A stretch of DNA of 64,000 nt from Strigops habroptila (Eukaryota > Chordata > Aves > Psittaciformes > Psittacidae), in NCBI RefSeq assembly GCF_004027225.2, contig NC_044277.2, positions 87,494,283-87,558,282 on the forward strand, in the 5' to 3' direction. The position numbers and the translations under genes are program-made. The notes under the pieces are model-generated. The model had not been told where the DNA came from and made no database searches. It worked only from the letters and a program-made list of their open reading frames with translations. This document shows, one piece after another, positions 13,201 through 39,692 of this stretch. Positions within the stretch are counted from its first letter, which is position 1. Each line of letters opens with the position of its first letter.

Positions 13201-13578
13201 AGAGAACTTTGTTTGAGGCTGTTGTGAAATAACTTTTGGGGGCTACGTGACAGTCTGATTCCATTTTCAGAATGATTCGTCATCTTCTCTCTCCTCTCTG
13301 TGTGTCTCCTTTCTCTCTCCTCTCTCTCTCTCCACGAAGGAAGTTTAATCCTAGTGATTTCATCCCATGCAGGAAACAGTAATAAATGTGTAGAATTCAT
13401 ATTTTTCTAAAGGGAACTTAAACTGCTGCTACGAATTGTGTACAAGACTGGTTTATGCCACATGAACAGAGAATCACACATTTGTTTTGGTACTTTTATT
13501 CCTCTTTTTATTCAGTTGTACAGTACTTCCAAATTCAAAATAAAAAGTAAAACTTGTTCTGTATCAAACCATCTAAGC

Positions 13579-13584
13579 AATAAA
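13579..13584 (+). terminator. Candidate distal poly(A) signal of RREB1 (AATAAA)
   Basis: AATAAA at 13579-13584 is followed about 40 bases later by GT-rich sequence (around 13620-13650), the usual layout of a cleavage site near 13600. AATAAA at 13381 and 13539 are alternatives. Confidence 0.55.
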
Positions 13585-13602
13585 ATGTTATATTTAAAAA
13601 TT

Positions 13603-16600
13603 ATAGGTTACAAAATGGACGTGGCTCTTCTTGTGGGTTTGTTGTAACTTGCTCTGAGACTTCTTTGCTAGAGGACAACGCACAGAGCTTGTCTGTGCCG
13701 GTAGCATCCCAGTTTCTCTTCCTAAGGCTGAACTGAGTTTGAATTGGGGATGATCAGAGTACTTTGAAAATGCACATTCACTTTGACCCCCATTTTGTGG
13801 TAGTCAGTCCCCTTTGAGACGGTGCTTTTCTCTTGGTGCAGGTCCTTAATGTAGCAACCAGCAGGAAAGTGCTTTGGTGCTGGTTTTCCTGCCCAGGCAT
13901 TGGGTCAGGCTTCTCTTCCCTTGAGCCCCATGATCACAGAAGTGAGCGTTCTTCCAGCTCTGTGTGGTGATTAACAGTGTTACCAGTCATTTTCTGTGTA
14001 AATTAAGTAGGTTTCTGCCAGCATAGTTTTCTTCTTGCATGAATGTGTATGGATGTGAAATCTTCACAATGTATTCAAGAGCTACATGCAGGTATCAAAA
14101 AAAGAGAGAAGTCCTTTGTTTTAGCTTGTCGGAGCTGCCTTAGCTGCATTTTATATGCTTTCCTGTAAATAAAACACATTTCACAGGACCCTGAGCCAAA
14201 GATGCATCTGGTATCCAGCTCTGGAGGGCAGGGAATTGCAGCGAAGCTGAAGCATCCGCATCTTCCTAAGTCCTGGTGGGGTGGTTCTTTCTGGTAGAGA
14301 AATGAACCAGATTCAGAATCAGAGACATACTCAGGGAGTGAGTGCTGCTGCTTTCGCCCCTCGAGCCTCCTGGACCTTCGTGACACAGGTTACGATTGCC
14401 CACAGCACTTTCTCTGGTGAGGATCTGTTCCCCCACCACCAAGCAGAGACAGGTTAAAAGCAAAGCAGCCAGCCAGCTCTGCCCCAAACCGAGGGCGTCT
14501 GATGAAGCGGGGCTCGGCGAACGATCTCTGTGGGCTCAAGGGCTGGAAACAGGATTTCTAAGGGAGGAAACCTGCAGAAAATGATTTTCTTCCCTCTCCC
14601 ACCCCCTGGCCTGAGAAATCTCCCCTCCTCCTGTGAGACTGACTGGGAACGTGCATCCGAAGTGTGCGTGGACCTGTCATGAGGTGTGGAATCGAATGGG
14701 ATGAGTTCACATGACTAGGAAGTGATAGTGACTGATTACTTACGAAATAGATGAGTTAGCGCTTGGCCATGGCAGGGTGTAATCAGTGTCCCCAGCCCTT
14801 TGCTCCTTCTACCTCAATTTAACTGTGACCATTCCCGAGTTGGGAATTTTCCTGCTGCTCTTGCCTTTGACAGGGTAACATCCTGCACGGCAGCTGAACT
14901 TTGCTTCTTGTTGGCATTTCTCTCTTCCTCCTCCTGCCTCTGTTCCTCCCCACACAGAGCTGGCCTGAAACATCGGGTTAGCAGAGGGATGGGGAGGTGG
15001 TGGTGGTGCCTCCCTGCGTCATCTCCAACTTGCTGCTTCCCTGCCTCACTCCCTAACGCTTTTTTTCCCATCTTTTCAAGGTGAAGCTGCAGGTTTATTC
15101 TTGACATGGGTGGAGAGAGTGGCACAGACCTGTGTTGTACATCAGGTGTGGAGTCACCCCAGAGCATTAAGGTTTGGGGAAGACCTAAGTCCTCGCATCA
15201 GGAAGGCGTTTATTTCCAGAAGTGTGGAGTATTAACCTGTGGCCCAAGGGGATGGGCAGGAGCACTGGTTTGAGATAGCAGGCTTGGGTGAAAACTGGCT
15301 GTCCCAAAGCAGGATGCGGAGCCCAGCTGGAGCATCTTTTGCATTTTTACTGCTACTGACATGCAAACTGGTAAAGAGAAAGGAATAGAAGTGTTTGTCT
15401 CCCATTATCCAGCTGTCACAAAGTACCCAGCATTTGAGGGATGGGAGGGCTGTATGATGATTTGCTATAATACTATTAACATAGTGTTTTGCCCTGTAGT
15501 GTTGCAAAACATCTTTCTCAAACAAAATCAGGTCATGATTCCACTAGCAAAGGTGACAAGTTTACTTGAGACCTTTCTTTCTTGATCATAAGCCTCCGGT
15601 TTAAGGAATGCCTTTTCTTTAGGAGTTTCTGTAGAGTTACGAGGGGATTGAAAATGTCACTTCTGGAAACTCTGGGGCTTGGGACTATCTGCAAAAGGGA
15701 GATGCCAGACCCCAGCACAGAGTAACTGGCACTTTCTGTATGTCAAACAGTCCAAGAGATACCATCCTTCATCATCCACTCTGACAATGCAGAAAAGGCT
15801 GGAGAAGCGCATCAGACTGTTTGATCAGGACATCTCTAACTGCTGGACTGTGGGAAAATGGGCCCCACTGGCACTTCCCAGACATGTGTACCTGAGCAGC
15901 CAACACCAGGAGGGAAAGTGAGTGAAACCTGTACAGCACACCAGTGTCTGCTGGTGACGTGGGTCACTTGAGCTCTCCAGTACTTTCCCTCTCTGGATCG
16001 TTTCCCCTCGGCCATGCAGGGCAGAGGCTTGCTGCACCTGTGCTGTGACAGCTGAACGGGCAGTGAGGAAGATGCTGGGTTTTGCTCTCCAATCTATTCA
16101 AATAAGGGAACAGACACTTTTTGACCCTGAGGACTTTGACCCTGACCTCCTTCATGCCAGAGCGGAGCTGAATGTTTCACACAACCCAGCCCAAGGTTTG
16201 GGGAAATGAAATATCCCTGAAGTGACAGGAGGTTCAGCACAGCCGGGGTTCCTGAGCCAGCAGCTCTGCTGAGGGGTCACACTCTGCTCCTATGGTTTTG
16301 CAGCAGGAAAGACGTTTTGTCCATGCAGCCCCCTCCCGAGCCTGAAGCGTGTCCTGCAGATGCAGGGACCTGCACTCAGCGTTTGGTGCTCTTGCCTTTC
16401 TCAACTTGGCCTCGCTGGTGTCTGCCCCGGCCACTTCAGCTGAGGATTGCACTGTTGGGAATGCAGCTGTAGGTGAATTAACCCCTATTCACCCGAAAGG
16501 ATGATTTATACCAGGTAAGCACAAGGTATTTCTCCTATGTGTCGGGGGGGTGACTGATGCTGGTGGTGTGCGCCCTTGGTCCTGTGGAATGTTATGGACT

Positions 16601-19600
16601 CGTTCGCACTGTGTTCTGCACATGTTTGCTTGGAGGAAGGGGGAGAGGAGGAGGTGTGAACAGCACAGAGAGGAGTGCTGTGGGGAAGAATCACTTGGTG
16701 GTTTAGGATCTCTCACCAGCTGCGTCTCTTCCAGGGGCAAAGGCTGCAAGAGCATCCCTGTGTGCTAAGAGGCCTCATCAGTGCCTTCACCTGGGCAATG
16801 AGGCCTATATAAAGCAAAGCAGAGAGGGAAGGGCAGGATGTGGCTAAGGAGATTAGTAGTGTATTTGTGTGCTGCTAAAGCAGCAGCTTCTGTATTGTAA
16901 AAATATATTTACAGAGCTGTTTTTCCAGAAAGATCCCTCTTTCTTTCTTCTTTCCCCCAAGTAACTAAGTGGATTCACACCTGGGGCAAAGATGAGGAAA
17001 GCTGGGAGAGGCAGAGGAAAGTTAGTCTGCCCAAAGACACAGGCTCATGGCATGTTATTGCACAGAATGGGATAGTTAAAGATACAGGAACATCTACCTT
17101 GCTGTTGCTGGCTGTCTCAGGTAAGTGGCATATTACCTGCGTGTATGTGTTCATGGAGTGCCTGACAGTGGAAGAAGCTGACAGAATAGGGAAATGAAAA
17201 CCTTGAGAGTCTTCCTAGGTAAGGGGCTAAGAAGTGTTCAAGCCTTCATTTTGGGATGCATCTGAAATAGCCCTATGGAGCTGAAACTAAGTAAAGATGA
17301 ATTGAGAAGCATTGCTGAGGCTTTCCAGAGACTCCACTACTGCCTCCTGCTTTCAGTTCTCAAGTCCCTTGAGCCTAAAAACCCCCCAGTCACAGGAAGC
17401 AGTTTTTTCATATGTTAAATACTAGTAAGCGGAAAGAGTTCTCTGGCTCACTGAACCTCACTGTGTAATGCAGTAGAAAACCTTGCAGCAGTCCTTGGAG
17501 TAGTAGGAACTGAAAATAGCTTTCTCCTTCACTGTGCTTGTTGTTTATTTCTCCTGTGCCAGATTTGTCTCGTCTGGCAGGGAAAACTGCCAGGAGTGTA
17601 TGAGGAAACTGGACGATGGGCATTTGGAATACACTGTTGTGGAAGCATCTGAACTTCTCTGGGGCCTTTCAGCAAAGGGCTGTGAGGCAGTTTACAAACA
17701 CCAGTTAACACGAGGCTGTAAATAAGAGCAGTTTGCTGGGGAAAAGGCTTTTCATCATGGAACGCCTGATCTATTTTCATACTGGCAGAGGTTAAGGCAG
17801 GAAAGGCCAGCTCTGCTGTGGGCTCACTTCCCATCGGTAGTTTTTAGCCTGTAACCACGCGGGGTGCGTGGCCGACGTGCTCATACAAATGTGTTAAGGT
17901 TTGGACAGAACGTCAGCCAGAGAGGCCGGTGGCTCTACTGCAGCACGTGATCTCTGCAGCTGGGGTGTGAGGAGCAGCAGGACATAGAACCATAGCATGG
18001 TTTGGGCTGGAAAGGACCCTAAGTTCATCTAGTTCCAACCCCCTGCCATGGGCAGGAACACTTTCCACTAGAGCATGTAACCAATGACTGTAAAACCTGG
18101 CCTTGAACACTGCCAGGGATGGAGCATTCACCATTTCCTCGGGCAGCCTGTTCCAGTGCCTCGCCATCCTCTTTGCAGCAAGTATGTAAAAAAAATGGTC
18201 TTCCATGAGCATGTGTGCACACAGAACTGGCAGCCCCTGTCCTCAGACAGGGAGTGGGCACAGGAATGAGTTCAGTCACATCTGGGTAACTGAAGCAATC
18301 GCTGTGTTAACCTTCCCTCCCATCTCCTGTTATCTGATTGTACAGTGACAACAGCTTAGATTTGCAGCTATGTTTGTTGTCTTAAATGAGCAGCATCTGA
18401 CTTCTAATGAATCTGCACCCAAAAGAAGTATTTGTATTTTATTTTAGGGCAATGGCAGTGCTAGCTGTGAGATGTAGGCTTGCTTTCACCAATAAGTATT
18501 TCTCCCAAATATTTGAAACTCGAGCTTTTCCATGTGACCTGTGCTTGGGAATGGAAAAGTGGGTAAAACCTGGCTGTAAACAAAACCCATAAGCTTTTTC
18601 ATTGCCACTTCCCTCTGTTTCTACTGAAGCATATCCCTGCTTGGTACACAGGGCTCCCAGGCAGTGGCTGGGGAGGAGGTAGAACATGGGAGGACATGTG
18701 CTGAGCGGGATAAGATACTTGTGCATTTGCCCTCATTGCCAGTAAACCCCTTTTTGCTGGCAGGATACTTAACACCATTTCATCACTGCCTTTGAGATGC
18801 TTGGATGTCTGAGGCTTCATGGTTATGTATATCAGGTCCATTGTACTCCACAGCTGGAGAAAATCAAAGCATTGAACTGCCTGTGTGTATGCAGCAATCT
18901 GTGAAACGTCTGCACCACAACACAGCAAGTTTGATTTTTTGATCTCCTGTCTAGATGGTTATCTGCCAGGATCTTTTGGAGTTGAAACCACCAGACATCA
19001 TAGTGCAGCTACCTGAAACCCAGCATTAGCACTGGGCTGGTCAGAAAAGCTTCCCGGGGCTATAGGTAAGGGAGAGGAAGGGACCTGGGGTACTGAGTAA
19101 CCTGTGCACCTCATGGCAATGCATTCTGGCACAGGATAGAGAGCCACATGCTGCTTTTAATGCACTTGGTTATTGCTTTTTGGTGAATGCACATCTCGAG
19201 CAGTTCTGAAACTTCTTTCTGAACCATTCTTAAGCAGGTGCTTTACAGCTACTAATAAATGAAGGTACTTATTTTGAACACCACTTGATTAGAAGTGATA
19301 GCAGCCCCTCGCAGGGTTCCTGTGGCAGTGTTTTATTGAGCTGCAGCTGAGGGATGTTTTGCAGTTTGTCAGCGGGTCCTTGGTGGCCTGTATTTATTAG
19401 TGCTGCAGTGAATCAGTGCCATCTGTTTTGGTGCAGTTCTACAAATTCAGCAGAATAGCAATGATGGAGCGATGGCCCTTGGGGATCCTCACTAAAGGAA
19501 AAATGGGGTAAGCACACGGAGTGCTGCACCTAACTGAAGGACCAGCAAATGACACCCAGTGAGACACTTTTAACAGGGGCAGTTCAGCCTCAATGGGACC

Positions 19601-22190
19601 TAGAGGGAACATCTTGCCCTGTATGAGCATGGAGTAACACCACTGAGTGGAGCCAGTGATGGTTCTGGCTGTATGACTGCAACTGATGCCTCACACATGG
19701 TCCTCATCATGCCTTTCAGTTGGGAGGGTGAGTGGCAATGGGATGCTGCAGTAGCACAGCCTGCTACACTAACAATACATTGGAAAGGAATGGTCCCTGG
19801 GTAGTGTGGTATTTAAAGCACAAGCTAAGTTCTGTTTCATACATCTTGTTTTTTTCTTTCTGAAGGGCTGCCTTTCCTGTGGTACCTGACAGCAAGACAT
19901 GCTGCTTAATTTCCAGCTTGCTTATAGTAGCAATCGGTTAGGATTAGTTGGGCAAAATGTCATTTCCAGCTGTGAGAAATACCTCTGCTCTGTATGAATG
20001 AACCACTAGCACCACCAACCAAGCATTAACTAAGTCTTAAATAGTGGCTCTAAGGAAAATGTAACACATTTCATAATCAAGTTTGCTAGGGTATTTACAC
20101 TTGCTTCTAATTATAACCTGTTATTTTGGTGGCAATGTTTGCCATACTGTATGTGATAGTCACCAGATGCTATTTAAATCCTAGCTCTTCCTTTCCAATG
20201 GAAACCTGCAATAGGGTATTTTAAGACTTTCCTCCTGTGTAGACTCCTGCTACAGACAACAGTTTGTTCTGTCTCTTTTGAAAACTTACTGGTGGAGCTG
20301 CCAGCTGAAGCTGGCATTGAGCATGGTCCTGCGCACTGCTCGCTTTGTAGTGCTGTGGATCCAGGCTTACATGAGGAAGTATGTATGCTTCAGGGTTCTG
20401 GATGGACAGGAATGTTTTATTTGGCTTCCATTGAAAAAATACTCCAGCAGAAGCCAGAATGTGGACCTGTTTGTGTCTCGACATGGTCCAAGTGCACATG
20501 AAGTTAAAAGACCCAATTTAATCTAGCTTTAATTGCAGGAAGCCTTGCTGAGGAGCCCAGGACCAGGAAACCAGATGACAAAGAGGCAGTGTGTATTCAG
20601 CATTGCTATTATGGCTGCTTCTGAAATGCCTCAGGCTGACCCTGAAGGTGGCTATAGCTCTGATTTTTATTTTTGGAAGCAAAGGCAGGACACTAGCATT
20701 GACAGCTTCTCAGAGTTTAAGCTTCATGTTGTCACAGACTTGCTTAAAAGCACAGAAGGGCTCAGATTTATTTTGGTGACCAACATATAGCAAAGAATGA
20801 TTAAGAAAAGCCAGATGTGCCTGTTCTGGCCCATCTATGATGCTGCCCTTCAAGACTGGACTGAAGCTCTCCTACGCCTGTCTGTTACAAGGAGCAGCTG
20901 TCACTGGCTTGGGCGATCCCTCAGCTGGCAGCTTTTGGTATTGCTGGCTATAGTAATTCCACCTAGCAAACCCAGTGTTGCATTTCATCTTCAGGCTAAA
21001 TGCTTTAGTCACACATGCTTCACATACAGCTTCATCTGAATGAAAATGTACTGCCTCACTCCATCCAGGCCCTGCAGGGAAGGACTGTATCTCTTTTACT
21101 AGAACTCTAAACGAGGTTATCTTGAAAATTCCTCTTGTTCAGCTGCTTGTGTGGCTATGTACAGCTAACTCCAAGTATTCTTTTTGCTGTGTGAAAGAGC
21201 TGGCTCTTAAGTTACGGTTTCATTATGTCAATTTAAGTGGTACAGGGAAAACTGAGTTAAGGCAGGACAAACTATGTAAGCTGAACAGACCCAAAGTGAT
21301 GAGGCAAGGTGGGTTAAGTTTTCAGTTTTCCCCCACCAGTTAAGAGACTGGCCTGTTGTAATGCTGAAATCTTACTGCATCTTGGTTAATATATGAGTTT
21401 ATCATCAAGACTATGAACATGAGAGGACAGAAAGACAGCCTACTGAAGTTAAGGACTATGGCAACTGACTTAGAAAGAATAGAGACCAGGATGAAGTCTC
21501 AAAAATCTATCTTCATCTTTTCAAGAAAAGATGAGGCAGGCTTCAAATTTAGAATTTGGTTTTATATTCTCTGGGAGCTAAAAATACATCCTAACATATC
21601 TGCTTTTAAGTTTTCCCTTATTTATCCGCAGGAATGGTTCACAAATAAAGGTTCTTTTATTTTTAGGATTTTTATTTTTTTTTTTTTTACTTTTGTTAGC
21701 TCCCTTCTCCCCCCTTGCTCCCCCAAGTCTTACCTTCTGCTTGTATGCAGGACACCTGCTTGAACTGCTACTGTCAGTATTACTGCCTGGAATATGACTG
21801 CATTCTTGGTTGGACAACAGCATGCACCTAACGAGGTTTGTTATAACCTTGCACTTCTGCAGCCTTTAAGAATCTTAACAGATTCTTTTCATGCTGCTTA
21901 CAGTTCAACAATAGGTTATTCTTCCTGGAAATGCAGGGGAGTATGGCTCACTTTGAATGGATCAGCATTCAAGAATTTACTGAACATTTTCCCAGGGCCC
22001 TCCCCTTATTCTTAAAGAATTCTAATCTTACTATTAGTCCATTGTCCAAAACATCACAGAGTACTTCCTCGTTACTATTCCCAATCCAAATATGCTTGTA
22101 GCAAAGCAGCTTGTTAAGAATAGCGTGTTTTCACTCTTTGCGGATTTGCTCCTACAGGTTGGTTATCAAGGACAAGAGCACCAGCTCCCA
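13603..22190. other. Intergenic region between RREB1 and SSR1 3' ends
   Basis: 8.6 kb lying between two convergent genes. Open frames are short, unpaired with splice sites and show no family resemblance. The only recognised element is the CR1 fragment at 17983-18204. A TATA-like CTATATAAAG at about 16804 has no associated gene. T-rich runs with TTTATT (21656, 21671) could be more distal minus-strand poly(A) signals of SSR1. Confidence 0.6.
17983..18204 (-). mobile_element. CR1 LINE 3' fragment
   Basis: Reads as the reverse complement of the avian CR1 3' end. It begins with degenerate CATAGAAC/CATAGCAT octamers (the CR1 terminal repeat), then GGTTTGGGCTGGAAAGGACC, and continues through GAACACTGCCAGGGATGGAG and CAGCCTGTTCCAGTGCCTC. 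It is 5'-truncated, as most CR1 copies are, and diverged toward its far end. Confidence 0.9.
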
Positions 22191-22199
22191 CTCAGGCTT

Positions 22200-35931
<13,732 letters not shown>

Positions 35932-36907
35932 GATGACAGCGGCGGCGGCGGCAGCAGCAACAACCGCCTGACACCGCGCACCAGTCGGGCGCCTGCTGCT
36001 GCGGTCGAGCTAAATGGCGGCAGCAGCGCCGTCCGCCTCCATCCGGGCCCGCTCCCGCCGCGGCCCCGCCCCGCCCCGCAGCGCCGCAGCGGACGTGGCT
36101 CCGCCGGGGAAGGAGGCGGCGCGGTCACATGAGCTTAACACACGTCTCCCCTCCGCCGGCCCCGCCCCGCGCATGCGCCGCCGCTTCCGTTTCCAGGTCG
36201 GGCTAAAAGGGGGCGGGCGGGAGCTGCGTGTCTATGCTTCTCTGGCAGGCAGCGCGCCGCGGCGCTCTATGGCGGGGCGGGCGGGGAAGGGCAGGGAAGG
36301 GCAGCTGGGTGCATGGCTCTGGGGGGTAGCCGCTGTCGGGGTAGAGCTCAGTGCCCAAGAAGGTCGTGCTGGGGCTGTGGAGTTCCCGCCGGAGGGGCGC
36401 TGTGGCATCTCATCGCCTCACGCCGCCCGCCCGAAGCGCGGCTGCTCGGTGTCCCCTGTGGGGAGGACTGCTTGTCACCGCGGGTGGATGGGTAGGAGCG
36501 GGAGGGCACTTGGCAGCGTGAGAGGCTGTGCCGTCAACTTAGGTTGCAGGGTATGGCAGTCGGGTTTGTCCTTGCTGGTGTGCTGCGAGGGGAGGAGTAA
36601 AGTTCAGGGGATGAGGTGTGAGTTTGGGGGTGTGGGGTTTTTTGGTGGTTTTTTTTTTTCTTCACAGTAACATTCCTCTAGAAGGAGCAAAAGTAAATAT
36701 TACTTACACAGAGGTGCTATCAACATCTCAACAGTTCTGCATTTCTTTAGAATAACTGGTTTTCAGTCATATGTTTGATGGTTTAATTGGAAAAGTTTCC
36801 CAAAGCGTGTTAGGCAATGTATATTGAAGTCATATGTTACGTTTATCTCAGTGGCTCTTTTGTTAGATGAAAATTATTTTTTGTTAGATGAATCTGAAAG
36901 ACAGTAG

Positions 36908-37130
36908 ATTTAGATGAGATATTAGGGAGAAGTTCTTTACTGTGAGGGTGGTGAGGCCCTGGCAGAGGTTGCCCAGAGAAGCTGTGGCTGCCCCATCCCT
37001 GGCAGTGTTCAAGGCCAGGCTGGATGGGGCTTTGAGCAACCTGGTCTAGTGGGAGGTGTCTCTGCCCGTGGCATGGGGGTTGGAACTAGAAAAATCTTTA
37101 AGGCCCCTTCCAACCCAAGCCATTCCACAA
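36908..37130 (+). mobile_element. CR1 LINE 3' fragment
   Basis: Sense-orientation CR1 3' region: GAAGTTCTTTACTGTGAGGG, then GTGTTCAAGGCCAGGCTGGA, GGTTGGAACTAGA and CCCTTCCAACCCAAGCCATT. The terminal octamer repeats (ATTCTATG) are lost or eroded at the end. Confidence 0.92.
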
Positions 37131-38515
37131 AACATAAGGCGTTTTAAGTTGGAAAGCTTTCCCAAATCCCACAATCAAAACATTCAGTGAAAAACCCGAG
37201 CTTTCTCTTTTCTCCCACAGTTAATTCAGTGATTTGCATACAGTCTACAATGAAATGTGAATGGTGGAAAGTCACAAACCATATTTTGAAGTAACTTCAA
37301 CTGGTCATTTGTGCATATGCAGCTTGCTGTGATGGCAATAATAGACGTAGTCTTCAGTCTTTTGTTTTTCATTTTCGACATTATTTTCATTCATTTGATT
37401 TTGAACCTGCAAATTACACAAAAAAAAAAAAAACAACAAAATTTACCTTTCTAGCTAAGTTTTATCTTAATCATGTTTTTAACATGCTGAAAATATAGCT
37501 GAAATGCTGTTAAATATTGACTGATACTGAAGTGTGATTATGAAAGCTGAGGAACACCCATTGCTACTGAGAAACGTATTTCTAGTCAGATAATACCCAC
37601 CCAATTGTATAATACTACTTTTCCTGGGAAGGTCTTTAAATTTGTTTACCTCAATAATCTTTGGCCAAACATGTTTAATTTAACCTAGTCACGGTTTGGT
37701 TGTTTTGTGGGTTTTTATGTGGTTTTTGTTTGAGTTTTTTTTTTTTAGTTGGTTCAGGGTTTGGGGTTTTTTTTTGGTGGGTGGACAGGCAGCCGAATAT
37801 TTTTGTCTTAGGGGAAGTAAAAGAACACTAGTATGCTAAAGGAGTTTTTCCATTTAGAAAAGCTGTAGAATGTGAAACATTCTGTGTCTTCTAAGCAGTG
37901 ACTATGTACTTTATGTGCTGCTTTTCCATCTGGGTTAGCTGATCCTGGTGTTACTAACTAATTAACCTGTGTGGTGATCAAACATGAGTTTGTGTGTGGT
38001 GGGGGCATAGAAAGGTGTTAATTAAAAGTGTGTGGGAAAATAATTGAGATACCTTGCCTAGCTTTAGCAAAATACTGAGCCCAGACTGCAATATTAGAGC
38101 TGTGCCTTAAAGCCTACTAGGCTGCGGTTCTTTTGTGCTAAGTACCCGTATTAAACAATTTACAATCTGAAACACACTGTGAAAACTGAAGCAAGCTGCA
38201 GAAATTTGTTTTTTTTCTTGCACAGACTGCTCTGTGTATGCATTCACAGACATAACAAAATACATATGGACAATGATGGCCATTATTGCAACTTTTAGGT
38301 TTGACAGCTCATGTCAGGAGTCCTGCATGTGGTCACAGTTACATACAAGCATTGTATCCTTGCATTTTAAAATCTTTCAGTTAGAAATTACAGGTAAAAT
38401 TGTTACTGGGGGAAAATGCCTTCAGTTTCATAATGTGATTAATAATATAAATAGTTTGCTTCAGCAAAAGCTTGCTTTATCTTTGTTTTTGCATTGTATC
38501 TTGCTTGAGCACAAT

Positions 38516-38975
38516 TGTACAGGCAGACGGGAAGAATGTAAATTCCTGAAACTATGAAACAAACAGGAATAAGGGACTTTTGCTGCCGGATGTAGGACGT
38601 ATGGCAGTCATGCTTGATTGAACCAACATCTAATCTGGAAGTAACAGAACAAGGTATAAGAAGGGGCTTTAGGCACATGCACAGGGTTAAGTAGATCAAA
38701 GGTTCGTATCAAAGAAGACTACTAGCCTTTATCAACTAGCTCTTAAAAGACCCTCCTGGAAGAAAGAATGAAGATTGCATCGGCTGTTGGGAGGTGGGAT
38801 TCGTCTTCCTAAAAGTCCTATGGATATGTAAAAGGCTCGATTATAAGAAACTTTGACTCCATACTCACAAGCGTGCATGCGGGATATGAAGGCATGCACC
38901 CAGCGCTGTAAATAAACCTTTGCTCCACCGACTTTGTCCCCAGTTAAATTTTTCTAAAAGTGAGTGCGCTTCTCA
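38516..38975 (+). mobile_element. Probable endogenous retrovirus solo LTR
   Basis: A stretch with the internal order expected of an LTR: TATA-like TTATAAG at 38840-38846, then AATAAA at 38911-38916 about 70 bases later (short R region), then T/GT-rich sequence. The proposed ends are TG at 38516 and CA at 38975, flanked by CAAT on both sides (38512-38515 and 38976-38979), a 4-bp target duplication. The ends are tentative because no consensus could be aligned. No internal retroviral genes are present. Confidence 0.5.
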
Positions 38976-39367
38976 CAATTACATGTATAATGAAAAGGTG
39001 AAGCATTCTTCAAGTCAGTGGACTATAAATAAAGTTTACCTCATGTTTCCAGTTTCTACTTTGAACTTCTTAAATGATTCTCCCAGATGTGTGTTGTTTC
39101 TTCAAAGATACCTGCAAAAGGCAAGTATGGTTTATGTACATAAGGGAGAGACTTACTATTTCTGCATTAATACTTGCTTTTGTTGAAGAATCTATGTGAC
39201 TGCTTTTTCAGTATTTACTCCATGGTTTATGTATTTTATCTATATTGATAGATGAAATGTTGTTATAACTCATCTTAGTACATGGCAATTGAAATCGCTC
39301 TCATGGTGATGTACTCACACCCAAAAGTACAGAAAGTGCCGAGCTCCAAATTGCGTGAACATCCAGT

Positions 39368-39692
39368 TGTAGAATGCTTTAGGTTGGAAGCGACCTTAAA
39401 GATCATTTAGTTCCAACCCACAGGCAGCGACACCTTCCACTAGATCAGGTTGCTCAAAGGACCATCCAGCCTGGCACTGAACACTGCCAGGGATGGAGCA
39501 TTTACCACTTCCTTGGGCAGCCTGTTCCAGTGCCTCACCACCCTCACAGTAAAGAACTTCTTCCTTACATCTAACCTGAACTTCCCTGTTTAAGTTTGAA
39601 CCCGTTGCCCCATGTCCAATCACTGCAATCTCTGACGAACACTCTCCAGCGTGCCGGCAGGCCCCGTTCAGACACGGGAAGGCTGTAGCTCA
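39368..39692 (-). mobile_element. CR1 LINE fragment next to RIOK1 promoter
   Basis: Antisense CR1: TTAGGTTGGAAGCGACCTTA, GAACACTGCCAGGGATGGAG, CAGCCTGTTCCAGTGCCTCA, CAGTAAAGAACTTCTTCCT, then GTTGCCCCATGTCCAATCAC and, through about 39692, GGCCCCGTTCAGACACGGGA. It is longer than the other copies here and stops about 230 bp before the RIOK1 ATG. Confidence 0.9.

Larger units (their letters stand above)
10283..13602 (+). other. RREB1: RREB1 3'UTR
   Basis: About 3.3 kb of AU-rich sequence without a coding frame. It contains poly(U) at 10517-10533, AUU repeats at 11071-11102, UUG repeats at 11868-11905, UA repeats at 12106-12146 and a pyrimidine run at 13280-13332. Several AATAAA hexamers (11591, 11620-11650 cluster, 13381, 13539, 13579) allow alternative ends. 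The last is followed by GT-rich sequence and is taken as the distal end. The 3' limit is inferred from sequence alone. Confidence 0.65.
36331..39690. other. Intergenic region between SSR1 and RIOK1 promoters
   Basis: Divergent genes with about 4 kb between start codons. It contains a CR1 fragment (36908-37130), T- and A-rich runs (37420-37440, 37690-37770), a probable solo LTR (38516-38975) and a second CR1 fragment (39368-39692). No coding exon was recognised. Confidence 0.7.

Noticed and set aside
16795-16815. TATA-like CTATATAAAG as a promoter
   Set aside because: No downstream exon, start or transcript signal; single matches of this kind occur by chance in 64 kb.
36014-36670. 218-codon open frame starting ATGGCGGCAGCAG on the plus strand opposite SSR1
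   Set aside because: It lies in the CpG island, where stop codons are rare by composition. It is Ala/Arg/Gly-rich with no domain and overlaps other long frames on both strands. An antisense transcript is possible but unsupported.
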